Of a DNA stretch of 14,640 nucleotides, positions 5,908 to 13,114 are shown piece after piece. Made by a program: the position numbers and the translations under genes. Location: positions 1-14,640 of the forward strand of contig CAZRYT010000015.1 in assembly GCA_964604415.1 (NCBI GenBank). The letters run 5' to 3'. Under the pieces are notes generated by a model that was not told the origin of the DNA, searched no databases, and was given only the letters and a program-made list of their open reading frames with translations. How positions within the stretch are numbered: the stretch's first letter is position 1; each line of letters starts with the position of its first letter. This stretch comes from CAZJQT01 sp964604415. Lineage in GTDB: Bacteria; Patescibacteriota; Saccharimonadia; Saccharimonadales; CAZJQT01.

Positions 5908-7134
5908 TTAGCTTAAGCTTCTAGGCAAACGCGCACTCAAATTCTTGTGGCCCGTCTTGGTTATCAATATGTCGTCCTCAATCCTAATACCAATGCCCTC
6001 TTTTGGTATATATATGCCTGGCTCGACAGTCAAAACCATTCCCGGTTCTAGCGGTGCCGAATAATCGCCACTGTCGTGTGGATCTATGCCCAAATGGTGC
6101 GACGTGGCGTGTGGGAAAAAACTTCTGATTTCATCGCGTTCTATGGTTTTTATCAGTCCCAGGGCACGTAACTTTTCACCCATAAAATGTTCTACTAATT
6201 TTTCACTATCTCTGATAATTACTCCCGGTTTAAGTAAAGACAGGGCGTAATCTTGAACCTCTATAACGGCCTGGAAAACGGTAGTTTGGCGCTTATTAGG
6301 CCGGCCGCCGATTGACCAAGTGCGACTAATGTCCGATGCGTAATGGTTTACGTCAGCGCCAACATCGAGCAAGATCAATTCATTTGGCTTTAGGGCAGAC
6401 CGGCCAGCCTGAAAGTGCAACTGACAGGCATTGGCACCACTAGCTATAACTGGCCTCCAGGCATTGTCAGCACCGTGTTTCAGAAAATGGCGAGTTAGAT
6501 CGGCTTCTAGCTGGTATTCATGAGCATATCTTGGCAAATTGCGCTTAAGTTGCTTCAGCCCAGAAACCGTCAGGTTTATGGCCGCTTGGATACTTTTGAG
6601 CTCTGGCAATTGTTTGACCATGCGCATGCGGGCAAAATGCTTTTTTAGATCGAGAAGCTTCAAATCATTGTTGATGTTCTTCATGTGTCTAATCAATTCA
6701 GCCCGAGCCGGGTTGGCATACATGCCATAAGTTTCAATATAAGGAGGTGTAGCTGGTAAGGTTGCTACGTGTTTGACCTTTTTCAGACGATTTGTGAGGA
6801 ATTTCCAGCCGTCTTTGTGGCTATAGACATTAGTTATACCGGAAGTCTGCATAATAGCGTCAACTTGGTTAACACCATCAAAAATCTGCTGATAATCAGA
6901 CTGATCAGGCAGCACTAAATACTCTTGAGCTTTATCTAAGACCAGTAGAGCATCTGGGATATCTAAGCCCGTCAAATACCAAAAATTGCCGTCTTGCCTA
7001 AAGGGGTAGGTTGCGTCGCCATTGCGCTGCAATTGACCATGAGCACTCAGTACGATTGGTGCCGTACCTGTAAATAATTCCCTCAACCGTTGCCGATTAC
7101 CCTTAAAAAAATCGGGCCCAAACTGTGTTTCCAT
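5908..7134 (-). CDS. pepP: Xaa-Pro aminopeptidase (M24B metallopeptidase)
   Basis: 408 residues from the ATG at 7134. An N-terminal aminopeptidase P domain (about 5-145, with FWYLTGLDIPDALLVL) is followed by the pita-bread catalytic domain (about 170-400). The five metal ligands are all present: D257 and D268 in LLDVGADVNHYASDISRTW, H346 in ATSHHLGIDPHD, E371 in TVEPGIYIP and E386 in RIEDD. It should release N-terminal residues that precede proline, using two Mn or similar ions, in the cytoplasm. It fits peptide scavenging together with the nearby peptide-binding protein. The reading frame is open to an ATG at 7215 inside uvrC, but that extension (PTSCLFTCCNPERNK) is unlike the family; homologues begin near the chosen ATG. 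An extended -10 box lies 12 nt before it. Confidence 0.93.
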   Translation of the reverse strand: METQFGPDFFKGNRQRLRELFTGTAPIVLSAHGQLQRNGDATYPFRQDGNFWYLTGLDIPDALLVLDKAQEYLVLPDQSDYQQIFDGVNQVDAIMQTSGITNVYSHKDGWKFLTNRLKKVKHVATLPATPPYIETYGMYANPARAELIRHMKNINNDLKLLDLKKHFARMRMVKQLPELKSIQAAINLTVSGLKQLKRNLPRYAHEYQLEADLTRHFLKHGADNAWRPVIASGANACQLHFQAGRSALKPNELILLDVGADVNHYASDISRTWSIGGRPNKRQTTVFQAVIEVQDYALSLLKPGVIIRDSEKLVEHFMGEKLRALGLIKTIERDEIRSFFPHATSHHLGIDPHDSGDYSAPLEPGMVLTVEPGIYIPKEGIGIRIEDDILITKTGHKNLSARLPRSLS

Positions 7135-7146
7135 AACCAGGCTAAC

Positions 7147-7154
7147 AGTATAGC
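7147..7154 (-). promoter_or_regulatory. Extended -10 promoter of the aminopeptidase gene
   Basis: On the minus strand TGC is followed by TATACT (7152-7147), in the 31-nt gap between uvrC and the aminopeptidase ATG at 7134. No -35 match is seen, which is normal for extended -10 promoters. Transcription would start about 6 nt before the ATG, leaving no room for a Shine-Dalgarno sequence. Confidence 0.4.
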
Positions 7155-7165
7155 ATTTATTGCGC

Positions 7166-8656
7166 TCAGGGTTGCAGCAGGTAAAGAGACAGCTGGTTGG
7201 CTTTCTTGGTGCCAATGGTTTTGGCTAGCTCCGACAACGGCGCTTGCTTAATGCCTGCTAAGCTACCAAATTCACGCAACAATTTCTTCCTGGTAGCTGG
7301 ACCAACACCTGGAATCTCATCCAGCCAGCTAGCAGTTTGTCGCTTGGCTTTAAGTAGTGAATGATAGGTAACTGCAAAACGGTGTGATTCATCACGCACT
7401 CTCTGCAACAGTTTAACGGTGGGCGTATTATGCGGCAGTGATATTTCTATAAAGGTGGTGTTTTGACGCACAAAACCACCGGCTTTTTGGATGCTGTCGG
7501 TATTTATATTGGCCATGGAATTTTCTGGGCTGACAATAATGGTTTCTTGACGCTTAGCTAAGCCAACCATTGGTATTTTTAGACCGGCTGCCTCACGTGC
7601 CTCTATAGCCGCTGATAATTGCCCCTTTCCGCCATCTATTAACATCAGGTCAGCCAGACTCCAATCTCTGCGGTTTTGCTCACTCAAACGCCGCCCTATG
7701 ACCTCTCTCATATGAGCGAAATCATCATTACCCTTCAGTTTCATTTTGAATTTACGATAAAGTGTTTTAGATGGCAAACCACCAATGAAAACCACCATGC
7801 TGGCGACATTGTCGGTGCCACTCATATGGCTAATGTCATAACCCTCAATCCGTTTGGGAAAGCTTTTCAGTCCTAAGACTGCCGATAATTGTTCTAACCC
7901 TCTGTCTTTGCTGATGTCTTGTAGCTCACGATCACCAAAAATAATCTGCCGCCTTAGGCCTTTAATCGCTGACAGTTGATTGCGCACAATTGCGGCTTGC
8001 TCATAGTTTTTGGCTTTGGAGTAAGTTTTCATTTCCTTCTCAAGCTCCCGGATCAGCTCGGCTCTCTCACCGCGCAAATAGCGCATCAGCTTGCGCAGGC
8101 TAGCCCTAAAATCTTCCAGACTTGTCTTGTTTTCTTCCAAGCCCGGGCACAAGCCCAGATGATACTGCAAGCAAGCTCGCTTGGGCGGTATGACGTGGGT
8201 TGAGTAGGGGAAAATTCGGCGCAAAATCCTGAGAGCTTTTTTAACTGTTTGCGAACTAAAATAAGGGCCAAAGTACTTGGCCTTATCGTCCATCGGGCGG
8301 CGGGTTATAGTGACTGTTGGGTGAGAGTCTTTGTAGTTAATGCGCACATAAACCAGGCTTTTGTCATCACGCAGCAGAATGTTATATGGCGGCAAATAAC
8401 GTCGGATTAGTTCGGCTTCCAAAAAAAGGGCATCGAGTTCGCTCTCGACTTCAGTCCATTCAATGTCAGCAATCTCAGCCACTAGAGCATCGGTTTTTGG
8501 ATCACGGTAACGACTTTTCTGGAAATACTGCCGTACGCGATTGCGCAAATTGGCGGCTTTTCCAACATAGATAATTTCGCCCTGGGCGTTTTTATGGAAA
8601 TAGACGCCCGGACCCGTTGGCAGTGACTGTAATTTAGTCTTCACCGTGTCATTCAT
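7166..8656 (-). CDS. uvrC: Excinuclease ABC subunit C (UvrC)
   Basis: 496 residues, shorter than the usual 580-620. Domains in order: GIY-YIG nuclease (12-92; GVYF 17-20, YVGK 30-33, FLEAELI with E80), a short linker with CLQYHLGLC (162-170), a UVR motif for UvrB contact (about 203-236), the RNase H-like nuclease (about 265-430; D274 in YDISHMSG, D341 in IDGGKGQ, H425 in RDESHRFA) and a terminal helix-hairpin-helix domain (about 440-493, DEIPGVGPATRKKLL). Both incision sites are intact, so it should make the dual cuts around UvrB-bound DNA lesions. Two of the four Fe-S cysteines described for E. coli UvrC appear to be missing. uvrA and uvrB are not in the window. A near-consensus promoter abuts the start. 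Confidence 0.97.
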   Translation of the reverse strand: MNDTVKTKLQSLPTGPGVYFHKNAQGEIIYVGKAANLRNRVRQYFQKSRYRDPKTDALVAEIADIEWTEVESELDALFLEAELIRRYLPPYNILLRDDKSLVYVRINYKDSHPTVTITRRPMDDKAKYFGPYFSSQTVKKALRILRRIFPYSTHVIPPKRACLQYHLGLCPGLEENKTSLEDFRASLRKLMRYLRGERAELIRELEKEMKTYSKAKNYEQAAIVRNQLSAIKGLRRQIIFGDRELQDISKDRGLEQLSAVLGLKSFPKRIEGYDISHMSGTDNVASMVVFIGGLPSKTLYRKFKMKLKGNDDFAHMREVIGRRLSEQNRRDWSLADLMLIDGGKGQLSAAIEAREAAGLKIPMVGLAKRQETIIVSPENSMANINTDSIQKAGGFVRQNTTFIEISLPHNTPTVKLLQRVRDESHRFAVTYHSLLKAKRQTASWLDEIPGVGPATRKKLLREFGSLAGIKQAPLSELAKTIGTKKANQLSLYLLQP

Positions 8657-8664
8657 AACTAATA

Positions 8665-8694
8665 ATTATAACTTAACTAGTTAAGTAATGTCGG
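8665..8694 (-). promoter_or_regulatory. uvrC promoter with a 16-bp palindrome filling the spacer
   Basis: On the minus strand: a -35-like CCGACA, then TT and the perfect palindrome ACTTAACTAGTTAAGT (8686-8671), then a consensus -10 TATAAT (8670-8665). The -35/-10 spacer is 18 bases. The start ATG is at 8656, so the mRNA would begin 1-2 nt before it. The palindrome also contains the trhO stop codon. A dimeric regulator bound between -35 and -10 is the obvious reading, but no regulator is identified. Confidence 0.5.
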
Positions 8695-9538
8695 CGGTAG
8701 CGTGTTGGTTGCAAAAAAGTGTCCTCTGGCTGCAGTCTAAGCAAACCAAGATTAACCGATTGCAGCTTACCTCAGCGCAGTTGATGTGCTCGCTGGTAGT
8801 CTGGCCGCAATGGCTGCATTGGCCGATTTCCTGGCTGGTATCTGAAAACGCTAGCTTCATGCGTTTATCAAAAACATAGCACTTACCTTCCCAAAAACCG
8901 TCGTCACCAAACTCTTCACCGTATTTCATGATGCCGCCATCCAGATGGTAAACCTTATCAAAACCCTTGTGTTTCATATAGGCACTGAGGTATTCGCAGC
9001 GCACATCGCCAGTGCAGTAGGTCAGGATTGGCTTGTCTTTGGGTAATTTATTTAGACGAGACTTGATATCACGGAAGTTTTTGATCTTGGGCTTAATGAC
9101 ATTCTCGGTCTTAAAAGCACCGATGTCTGATTCATAATCGTTGCGGGCATCAAGCACGATTGTATCCGGATTATCAGTTAGAAACTTATGCCATTGCTTA
9201 GGCTTGAGCCCTTTGGAACTATTGAAAACATCAAATTTTTCATTTGGTGCTAGCGTCACTAGTTCTGGTCGCACCTTAACACTGAGACGTGGAAAGTCGT
9301 TGGCGCTGCCATCACTCCACTTGTAGTTGATAGCTTTGAACGATGGGTGCAAGTTCATAGCTTTTACATAAGCCTTCAGATCTTCAATTTTGCCACCTAG
9401 TGTACCATTTATGCCCTGCTTGGCCACAATAATTCGGCCTTTTAGGTTGTGCCTTTGGCAAAGTTCGCGCTGCCAGTGCATCAGCGTTTCGGTGTCAGCC
9501 ACCGGCACAAATTTGTAGTATAAAATCACCTTTTCCAT
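8681..9538 (-). CDS. trhO: tRNA uridine(34) hydroxylase TrhO (rhodanese family, YceA-like)
   Basis: 285 residues. An N-terminal ferredoxin-fold domain (about 1-95; YYKFVPV, GINGTLGG) precedes a rhodanese domain (about 115-215) with VLDARNDYE (128-136) and the active loop CTGDVRCE (C175-E182), then YHLDGGIMKYGE (197-208). A Cys-rich tail (CSHC 241-244, C254, C259, CLDC 266-269, C276) may bind zinc, as in many family members. TrhO uses O2 to convert U34 of certain tRNAs to 5-hydroxyuridine, the first step toward mo5U/cmo5U wobble bases. The E. coli loop is CTGGIRCE, so the key residues match. A TATAAT box lies 11 nt before the ATG and no Shine-Dalgarno sequence is present. It is 24 nt upstream of uvrC. 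Confidence 0.93.
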   Translation of the reverse strand: MEKVILYYKFVPVADTETLMHWQRELCQRHNLKGRIIVAKQGINGTLGGKIEDLKAYVKAMNLHPSFKAINYKWSDGSANDFPRLSVKVRPELVTLAPNEKFDVFNSSKGLKPKQWHKFLTDNPDTIVLDARNDYESDIGAFKTENVIKPKIKNFRDIKSRLNKLPKDKPILTYCTGDVRCEYLSAYMKHKGFDKVYHLDGGIMKYGEEFGDDGFWEGKCYVFDKRMKLAFSDTSQEIGQCSHCGQTTSEHINCAEVSCNRLILVCLDCSQRTLFCNQHATADIT

Positions 9539-9549
9539 GTCAGCCGTAG

Positions 9550-9578
9550 ATTATAAGTACTTAAACTGCCCGGAGCAA
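9550..9578 (-). promoter_or_regulatory. trhO promoter
   Basis: On the minus strand TTGCTC is followed by a 17-base spacer and a consensus TATAAT (9555-9550). Transcription should begin near 9543, about 5 nt before the ATG at 9538. The 10-bp palindrome TAAGTACTTA (9563-9554) overlaps the -10 and shares the TTAAGT/ACTTA half-site wording with the uvrC palindrome. The promoter lies inside the 3' end of the upstream gene. Confidence 0.5.
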
Positions 9579-10979
9579 CAACAGGACGATAACAATAGCA
9601 ATGATTACCGCCACCACAACAGCGGCCGAAACAGCCGCATAGCGGGCGGCAATCCGACTAGTTTTAGATTCTTCGTGCTTAATTGGGCTAGTCGGTCGGA
9701 ACAGTTCTGGTTCGGACTTTGCTTCAATAGGAGCCAATATTTGACGGAGTACGTCTGAATCAGAGACAGCCGAATCGGGCCGGTAGTGTTCCGGGCTTAG
9801 TAGCTTCTCCTGTAGTGTGGTCTGGTAACGCTCGCCTCTTAGATAGGCCCGAACGACTTCCCTTAGACCTCGTTCGTTTAACCTGCCAGTCTTGAATAGT
9901 TCTGTAATCGGACGGCTTTCAATATTGATCTTGGCGGCGATCTCCAAGACTTCTGATAGGCTCATAAACTCAACTTGTTTAGGTGGCCTGGGTGCTTCAG
10001 TTTTCTCGGGTGTTAATACTAAGCGACCAAGTTTCTCAGCTTTGTTATCAGTATGTGCTGGCTCTTTCTCTAGGTTTTGAGCGTGTTTGGTCTCTATTTT
10101 TTCGATGATGGTTGTTTGTTTTTCAGGACTAGTTTGAAGTTTTTCGCGGACAAGGCGGCGGATTTTTTGTTCGCGCTCATATATGCCGCTCGTGAGGTCT
10201 TCGACTTGTTTTTCAAGCTTGTGCTGCACTGGAAGTAATTTTTTCTCGGTCTTTATTCGGCCGCGTCGACGTCCCAGCAAATAACCAATTATGCCACCGA
10301 CCAAAAGGTAAGGTGCGCCTGACGTGCGTTCAACGACGGTTTCGGTAGCGGCTGGCGAAACAGTCGGTCCAATGCCGGTTGTAGCTCCAGGAATAGCAGT
10401 TGGGCCAAATGGTCCACCCGGACCTGGTGGTGAAGTCGGGGGTGGAGGTGGTGGAGGCGGAACAGGTGGGCCTGGAGGGCCACTCAGTGGTCGTGGTGGC
10501 GGAGGTGGCGTAGAAGAACTAGGCGGAGTTATTGTTGCACTATCGTCCACTTCCTCATCGGTTTCATCTGCCTCAGGTTCAAGCGACTCAAGACCAAGAT
10601 CACTAATTGTTTGTCTTAAGACTTCGTCTAGATCAGCTTCGTCAACAACGTCTTGGTCTTCAATTTTTGCCTGGATAGATTCAACCAAGGCCGCGTCAGC
10701 CAAGGCTTCTACTTGTTCTGGTGATTCTGGAGTCGCAACCGATAGTTCGTCTTCTAGCTGACTTTCGCGCTGCTTGACGTACTCCTCAGCCACCAGCTTT
10801 TTCTCGTCATCAGCTAGTTTTTCTAATGGTATTTTTTTGCTGGGTTTTTCAGGAGTTTCAGCCTGTGAATGCTCTGAACCAGCCGAGCGTTTGGCTTTCT
10901 TGCCCTTTTTCTCTTCCTTTTTTTCGTGATCATCGTCAGAGGCGTCAATTTCTGGTATGTAGCCTGGGAAACCTTCCAT
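9561..10979 (-). CDS. Unrecognised two-helix membrane protein with acidic, proline-rich N-terminal half
   Basis: 472 residues from the ATG at 10979 (479 if the ATG at 11000 is used). Visible parts: a low-complexity charged region (10-150) first Lys/Glu-rich and then Asp/Glu-rich; a proline-rich region (about 152-195) with a run of eight prolines (174-181); a short glycine-rich helix LLVGGIIGYLLG (about 225-236) followed at once by RRRGRIK; a charged coiled-coil stretch (about 241-283); a helical segment (about 338-395); and a C-terminal membrane helix (about 447-470) ending the protein. No signal peptide or enzyme motif is seen. The positive-inside rule puts the middle domain in the cytoplasm and the acidic/Pro-rich half outside. 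The start at 10979 is preferred because an extended -10 TGT-TACAAT (ending 10986) would begin the mRNA there. Function unknown; a surface or cell-contact role is conjecture. Confidence 0.8.
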   Translation of the reverse strand: MEGFPGYIPEIDASDDDHEKKEEKKGKKAKRSAGSEHSQAETPEKPSKKIPLEKLADDEKKLVAEEYVKQRESQLEDELSVATPESPEQVEALADAALVESIQAKIEDQDVVDEADLDEVLRQTISDLGLESLEPEADETDEEVDDSATITPPSSSTPPPPPRPLSGPPGPPVPPPPPPPPTSPPGPGGPFGPTAIPGATTGIGPTVSPAATETVVERTSGAPYLLVGGIIGYLLGRRRGRIKTEKKLLPVQHKLEKQVEDLTSGIYEREQKIRRLVREKLQTSPEKQTTIIEKIETKHAQNLEKEPAHTDNKAEKLGRLVLTPEKTEAPRPPKQVEFMSLSEVLEIAAKINIESRPITELFKTGRLNERGLREVVRAYLRGERYQTTLQEKLLSPEHYRPDSAVSDSDVLRQILAPIEAKSEPELFRPTSPIKHEESKTSRIAARYAAVSAAVVVAVIIAIVIVLLLLRAV

Positions 10980-10985
10980 GCCCAT

Positions 10986-10994
10986 ATTGTAACA
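10986..10994 (-). promoter_or_regulatory. Possible extended -10 promoter for the Pro-rich membrane protein
   Basis: On the minus strand TGT is followed by TACAAT (10991-10986). The expected first transcribed base coincides with the ATG at 10979, which would give a leaderless mRNA and would exclude the upstream ATG codons at 11000 and 10985. No convincing -35. Confidence 0.35.
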
Positions 10995-11007
10995 GTTCAT
11001 AAGCTGT

Positions 11008-11036
11008 TTGACCCCTAGGTCTAAGGAGTGTATACT
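11008..11036 (+). promoter_or_regulatory. Promoter of the ABC exporter gene
   Basis: TTGACC (11008-11013), a 17-base spacer and TATACT (11031-11036): five of six matches to each consensus hexamer at the best spacing. Transcription should start near 11043, about 164 nt before the chosen start codon at 11207. Confidence 0.65.
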
Positions 11037-11042
11037 TGGCCT

Positions 11043-11206
11043 TACGTTTTATAAATTTAAGGGAAAGGGCCGGCCAAATGTTAATACGATTTACTTCAAC
11101 GTGCGCTAAAACCGCCCTTGTGCGGTGCTAACCGCTCCCAACAAAAACCTTTTACAAAATACTACCAATCTATCAATAGAAAAGTGCTGGCATGGAGGCT
11201 GCACTT
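11043..11206 (+). promoter_or_regulatory. Long structured 5' leader of the ABC exporter mRNA
   Basis: About 164 nt without an obvious gene. ACCGC (11111-11115), GCGGT (11122-11126) and ACCGC (11131-11135) allow two mutually exclusive hairpins that share the middle arm. Just before the gene, AAGTGC (11182-11187) pairs perfectly with GCACTT (11201-11206), placing the GGAGG Shine-Dalgarno site (11194-11198) in the 13-nt loop, with the ATG directly after the stem. This resembles a cis-acting translational switch. It does not match any riboswitch class I can recognise. Confidence 0.45.
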
Positions 11207-12988
11207 ATGAAAAAACCTAGTTCGACTACCACTAAGACCATTGGTCTTTTCTGGCATCATGTATCGCAGTACAAGCGATTACTGACGCTAGTACTAATCC
11301 TAGTTCCCATCACCGTTTTAGTGATGAATTTTGCTGTGCCTTACATTATGTCGCTGGTTTTACAGAAAATCAGTCAGGGCAGCTACAACCCGCATGATTT
11401 ATGGGGTAGTTTTCAACCCTACATTATTAGCTATGCCATTTTTACTTTTTTAAGCGGGGTGGCTGGCTGGCGGATAATAGTCTGGCTGTATTGGAAGCTA
11501 GATTTACTGGTAATACGCGATATAGCCCAACGCGTCTTTGACCACTTGATGGAAATGAGTGCCGGCTTTCATGCTAATCGTTTTGCGGGATCATTGGTTT
11601 CACAGGCCAATAAGTTAACTGGTGCTTACGAGCGCTTTATTGACGCCACCGTTTTCAACCTCTACACGCTCTTAATCAGCATGGTGGCTACAGTAGTGAT
11701 CTTGGCGCCAAGAGCACCGCTTTACGCTATCGTGATGTTGGTATTGTCGCTGATTTATATAATTGGCACTATTCACTTTACTAAGCCGGTACGCAAAGCC
11801 AACACGCTTGAGGCCCAGGCCCAAAGCCAGCAGACCGGTTATTTGGCCGATAGCATAAGCAACGTCATGGCTATCAAGAGTTTTGCCGCCGATGAGTTTG
11901 AAAAGCGACGTTATTGGGGCTCGGCTAGCCATACCCGTAATCGTGGCCTTCAGTCTATGAGAACTACGATGGTCCGGGAGACCTATTCCAGTGTAGTGAC
12001 TTCGACTATCGGCGTCAGTGCTTTGGCGATTGCTATCATCGGTGCCACGACGTTCAAAACCAATATAGCCACGTTGTTTTTGATAGTCAGCTATACCGGC
12101 GCCATCGGTCAGCGCTTGTGGGAATTTCAAAACGTCCTCAGGCAATATAACCGCTCGTTCGGTGATGCTAGCGATATGGTTAAAATTTTGCAGATCAAGC
12201 CAGAGATTCAAGACCCTGCCAAGCCCGAAGTGGCTCGTATCAGCCGTGGTGACATAGAAGTTAATGACATGACTTTCACTCACGACGAAGATAAAAAGGC
12301 TTTGTTCAGCAAATTAAATTTGCACATCAAGGCTGGTGAGAAAGTTGGTCTAGTCGGACGCTCTGGTTCTGGTAAAACTACTTTGACTAAACTGCTACTG
12401 AGATTTGCTGATCTTGATAGCGGCCAAATATTAATAGATGGTCAGGACGTTACAGCGATTACCCAGTCTGATTTGCGGAGCCATATTGCTTATGTGCCCC
12501 AAGAGCCGCTGCTTTTTCATCGTAGTCTGTCTGAAAACATCACCTACGGTGAGCCTACGGCTAGCCAGGCAGAGATTGAAGCCATAGCCAAAATGGCTCA
12601 CGCCCATGAGTTCATCAAGGATTTGCCACTGGGCTATGAGACCTTAGTTGGTGAGCGCGGCGTTAAGCTGTCTGGTGGTCAACGTCAGCGCGTAGCCATT
12701 GCCCGGGCCATGCTCAAGAACGCGCCAATACTGGTACTAGATGAAGCTACTAGTGCGCTCGACTCAGAGAGCGAAGCGCTGATTCAAGACGCCCTTTGGA
12801 AGCTGATGGAAGGCCGTACGGCTCTTGTAATTGCCCACCGTTTGAGTACCGTCCAGCGAATGGATCGTATAATCGTCATGGATGAAGGCAAAATTGTTGA
12901 GGAAGGTTCGCACAAAGAACTAATCCGCAACAACGGCGCTTATGCCGACCTTTGGAATCGCCAAAGCGGCGGCTTTCTAGACGAATAA
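11207..12988 (+). CDS. ABC exporter half-transporter (fused membrane and ATPase domains)
   Basis: 593 residues. A type IV ABC transmembrane domain (about 15-320, six helices) is followed by a nucleotide-binding domain (about 347-585): Walker A GRSGSGKT (384-391), Q-loop in YVPQEPLLF (Q432), signature LSGGQ (488-492), Walker B ILVLDE (508-513), D-loop SALD and switch His in AHRLST (H544). All ATPase residues are intact. It should dimerise in the inner membrane and export or flip a substrate; lipid, peptide or drug cannot be distinguished. No partner half-transporter adjoins, which suggests a homodimer. The start at 11207 is chosen because GGAGG lies 9 bases upstream; the ATG at 11192 overlaps that site and would add only five residues. 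Confidence 0.95.
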   Translation: MKKPSSTTTKTIGLFWHHVSQYKRLLTLVLILVPITVLVMNFAVPYIMSLVLQKISQGSYNPHDLWGSFQPYIISYAIFTFLSGVAGWRIIVWLYWKLDLLVIRDIAQRVFDHLMEMSAGFHANRFAGSLVSQANKLTGAYERFIDATVFNLYTLLISMVATVVILAPRAPLYAIVMLVLSLIYIIGTIHFTKPVRKANTLEAQAQSQQTGYLADSISNVMAIKSFAADEFEKRRYWGSASHTRNRGLQSMRTTMVRETYSSVVTSTIGVSALAIAIIGATTFKTNIATLFLIVSYTGAIGQRLWEFQNVLRQYNRSFGDASDMVKILQIKPEIQDPAKPEVARISRGDIEVNDMTFTHDEDKKALFSKLNLHIKAGEKVGLVGRSGSGKTTLTKLLLRFADLDSGQILIDGQDVTAITQSDLRSHIAYVPQEPLLFHRSLSENITYGEPTASQAEIEAIAKMAHAHEFIKDLPLGYETLVGERGVKLSGGQRQRVAIARAMLKNAPILVLDEATSALDSESEALIQDALWKLMEGRTALVIAHRLSTVQRMDRIIVMDEGKIVEEGSHKELIRNNGAYADLWNRQSGGFLDE

Positions 12989-13020
12989 TTATTGTAATTT
13001 GAGCGAGTATTTTTAACAAG

Positions 13021-13070
13021 CAAGGGTTGCTAGCGCTTCCCTTGGAATTTCTGATGGTACTCAAGAAATT
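13021..13070. terminator. Two inverted repeats between convergent genes, possible terminators
   Basis: In the 126-nt gap between the convergent ABC exporter and bL25 genes, CAAGGG (13021-13026) pairs with CCCTTG (13039-13044) around a 12-nt loop, and AATTTCT (13046-13052) pairs with AGAAATT (13064-13070) around 11 nt. Neither is followed by a clean T run on either strand, so intrinsic termination is uncertain. Confidence 0.3.
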
Positions 13071-13114
13071 TCAAAGGTGAAAGAGCGCACTTGTGAGTAA
13101 AAATATGAGCGGTC

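Noticed and set aside
7135..7215. An aminopeptidase start at 7215 that overlaps the end of uvrC.
   Set aside because: The added residues are Cys-rich and unlike the family; the ATG at 7134 matches the usual N-terminus and follows an extended -10 box.
10324..10761. A plus-strand open frame of 145 codons rich in Gly and Ser.
   Set aside because: It is the mirror of the proline- and acid-rich coding sequence on the other strand (CCN read as GGN) and has no ribosome site.
11068..11075. The 8-bp palindrome GGCCGGCC in the ABC exporter leader.
   Set aside because: It is short and GC-simple; alone it supports no specific function, although it could take part in leader folding.
11672..12283. A minus-strand open frame of 203 codons inside the ABC exporter gene.
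   Set aside because: It is antisense to a well-conserved coding region and its translation shows no domain.
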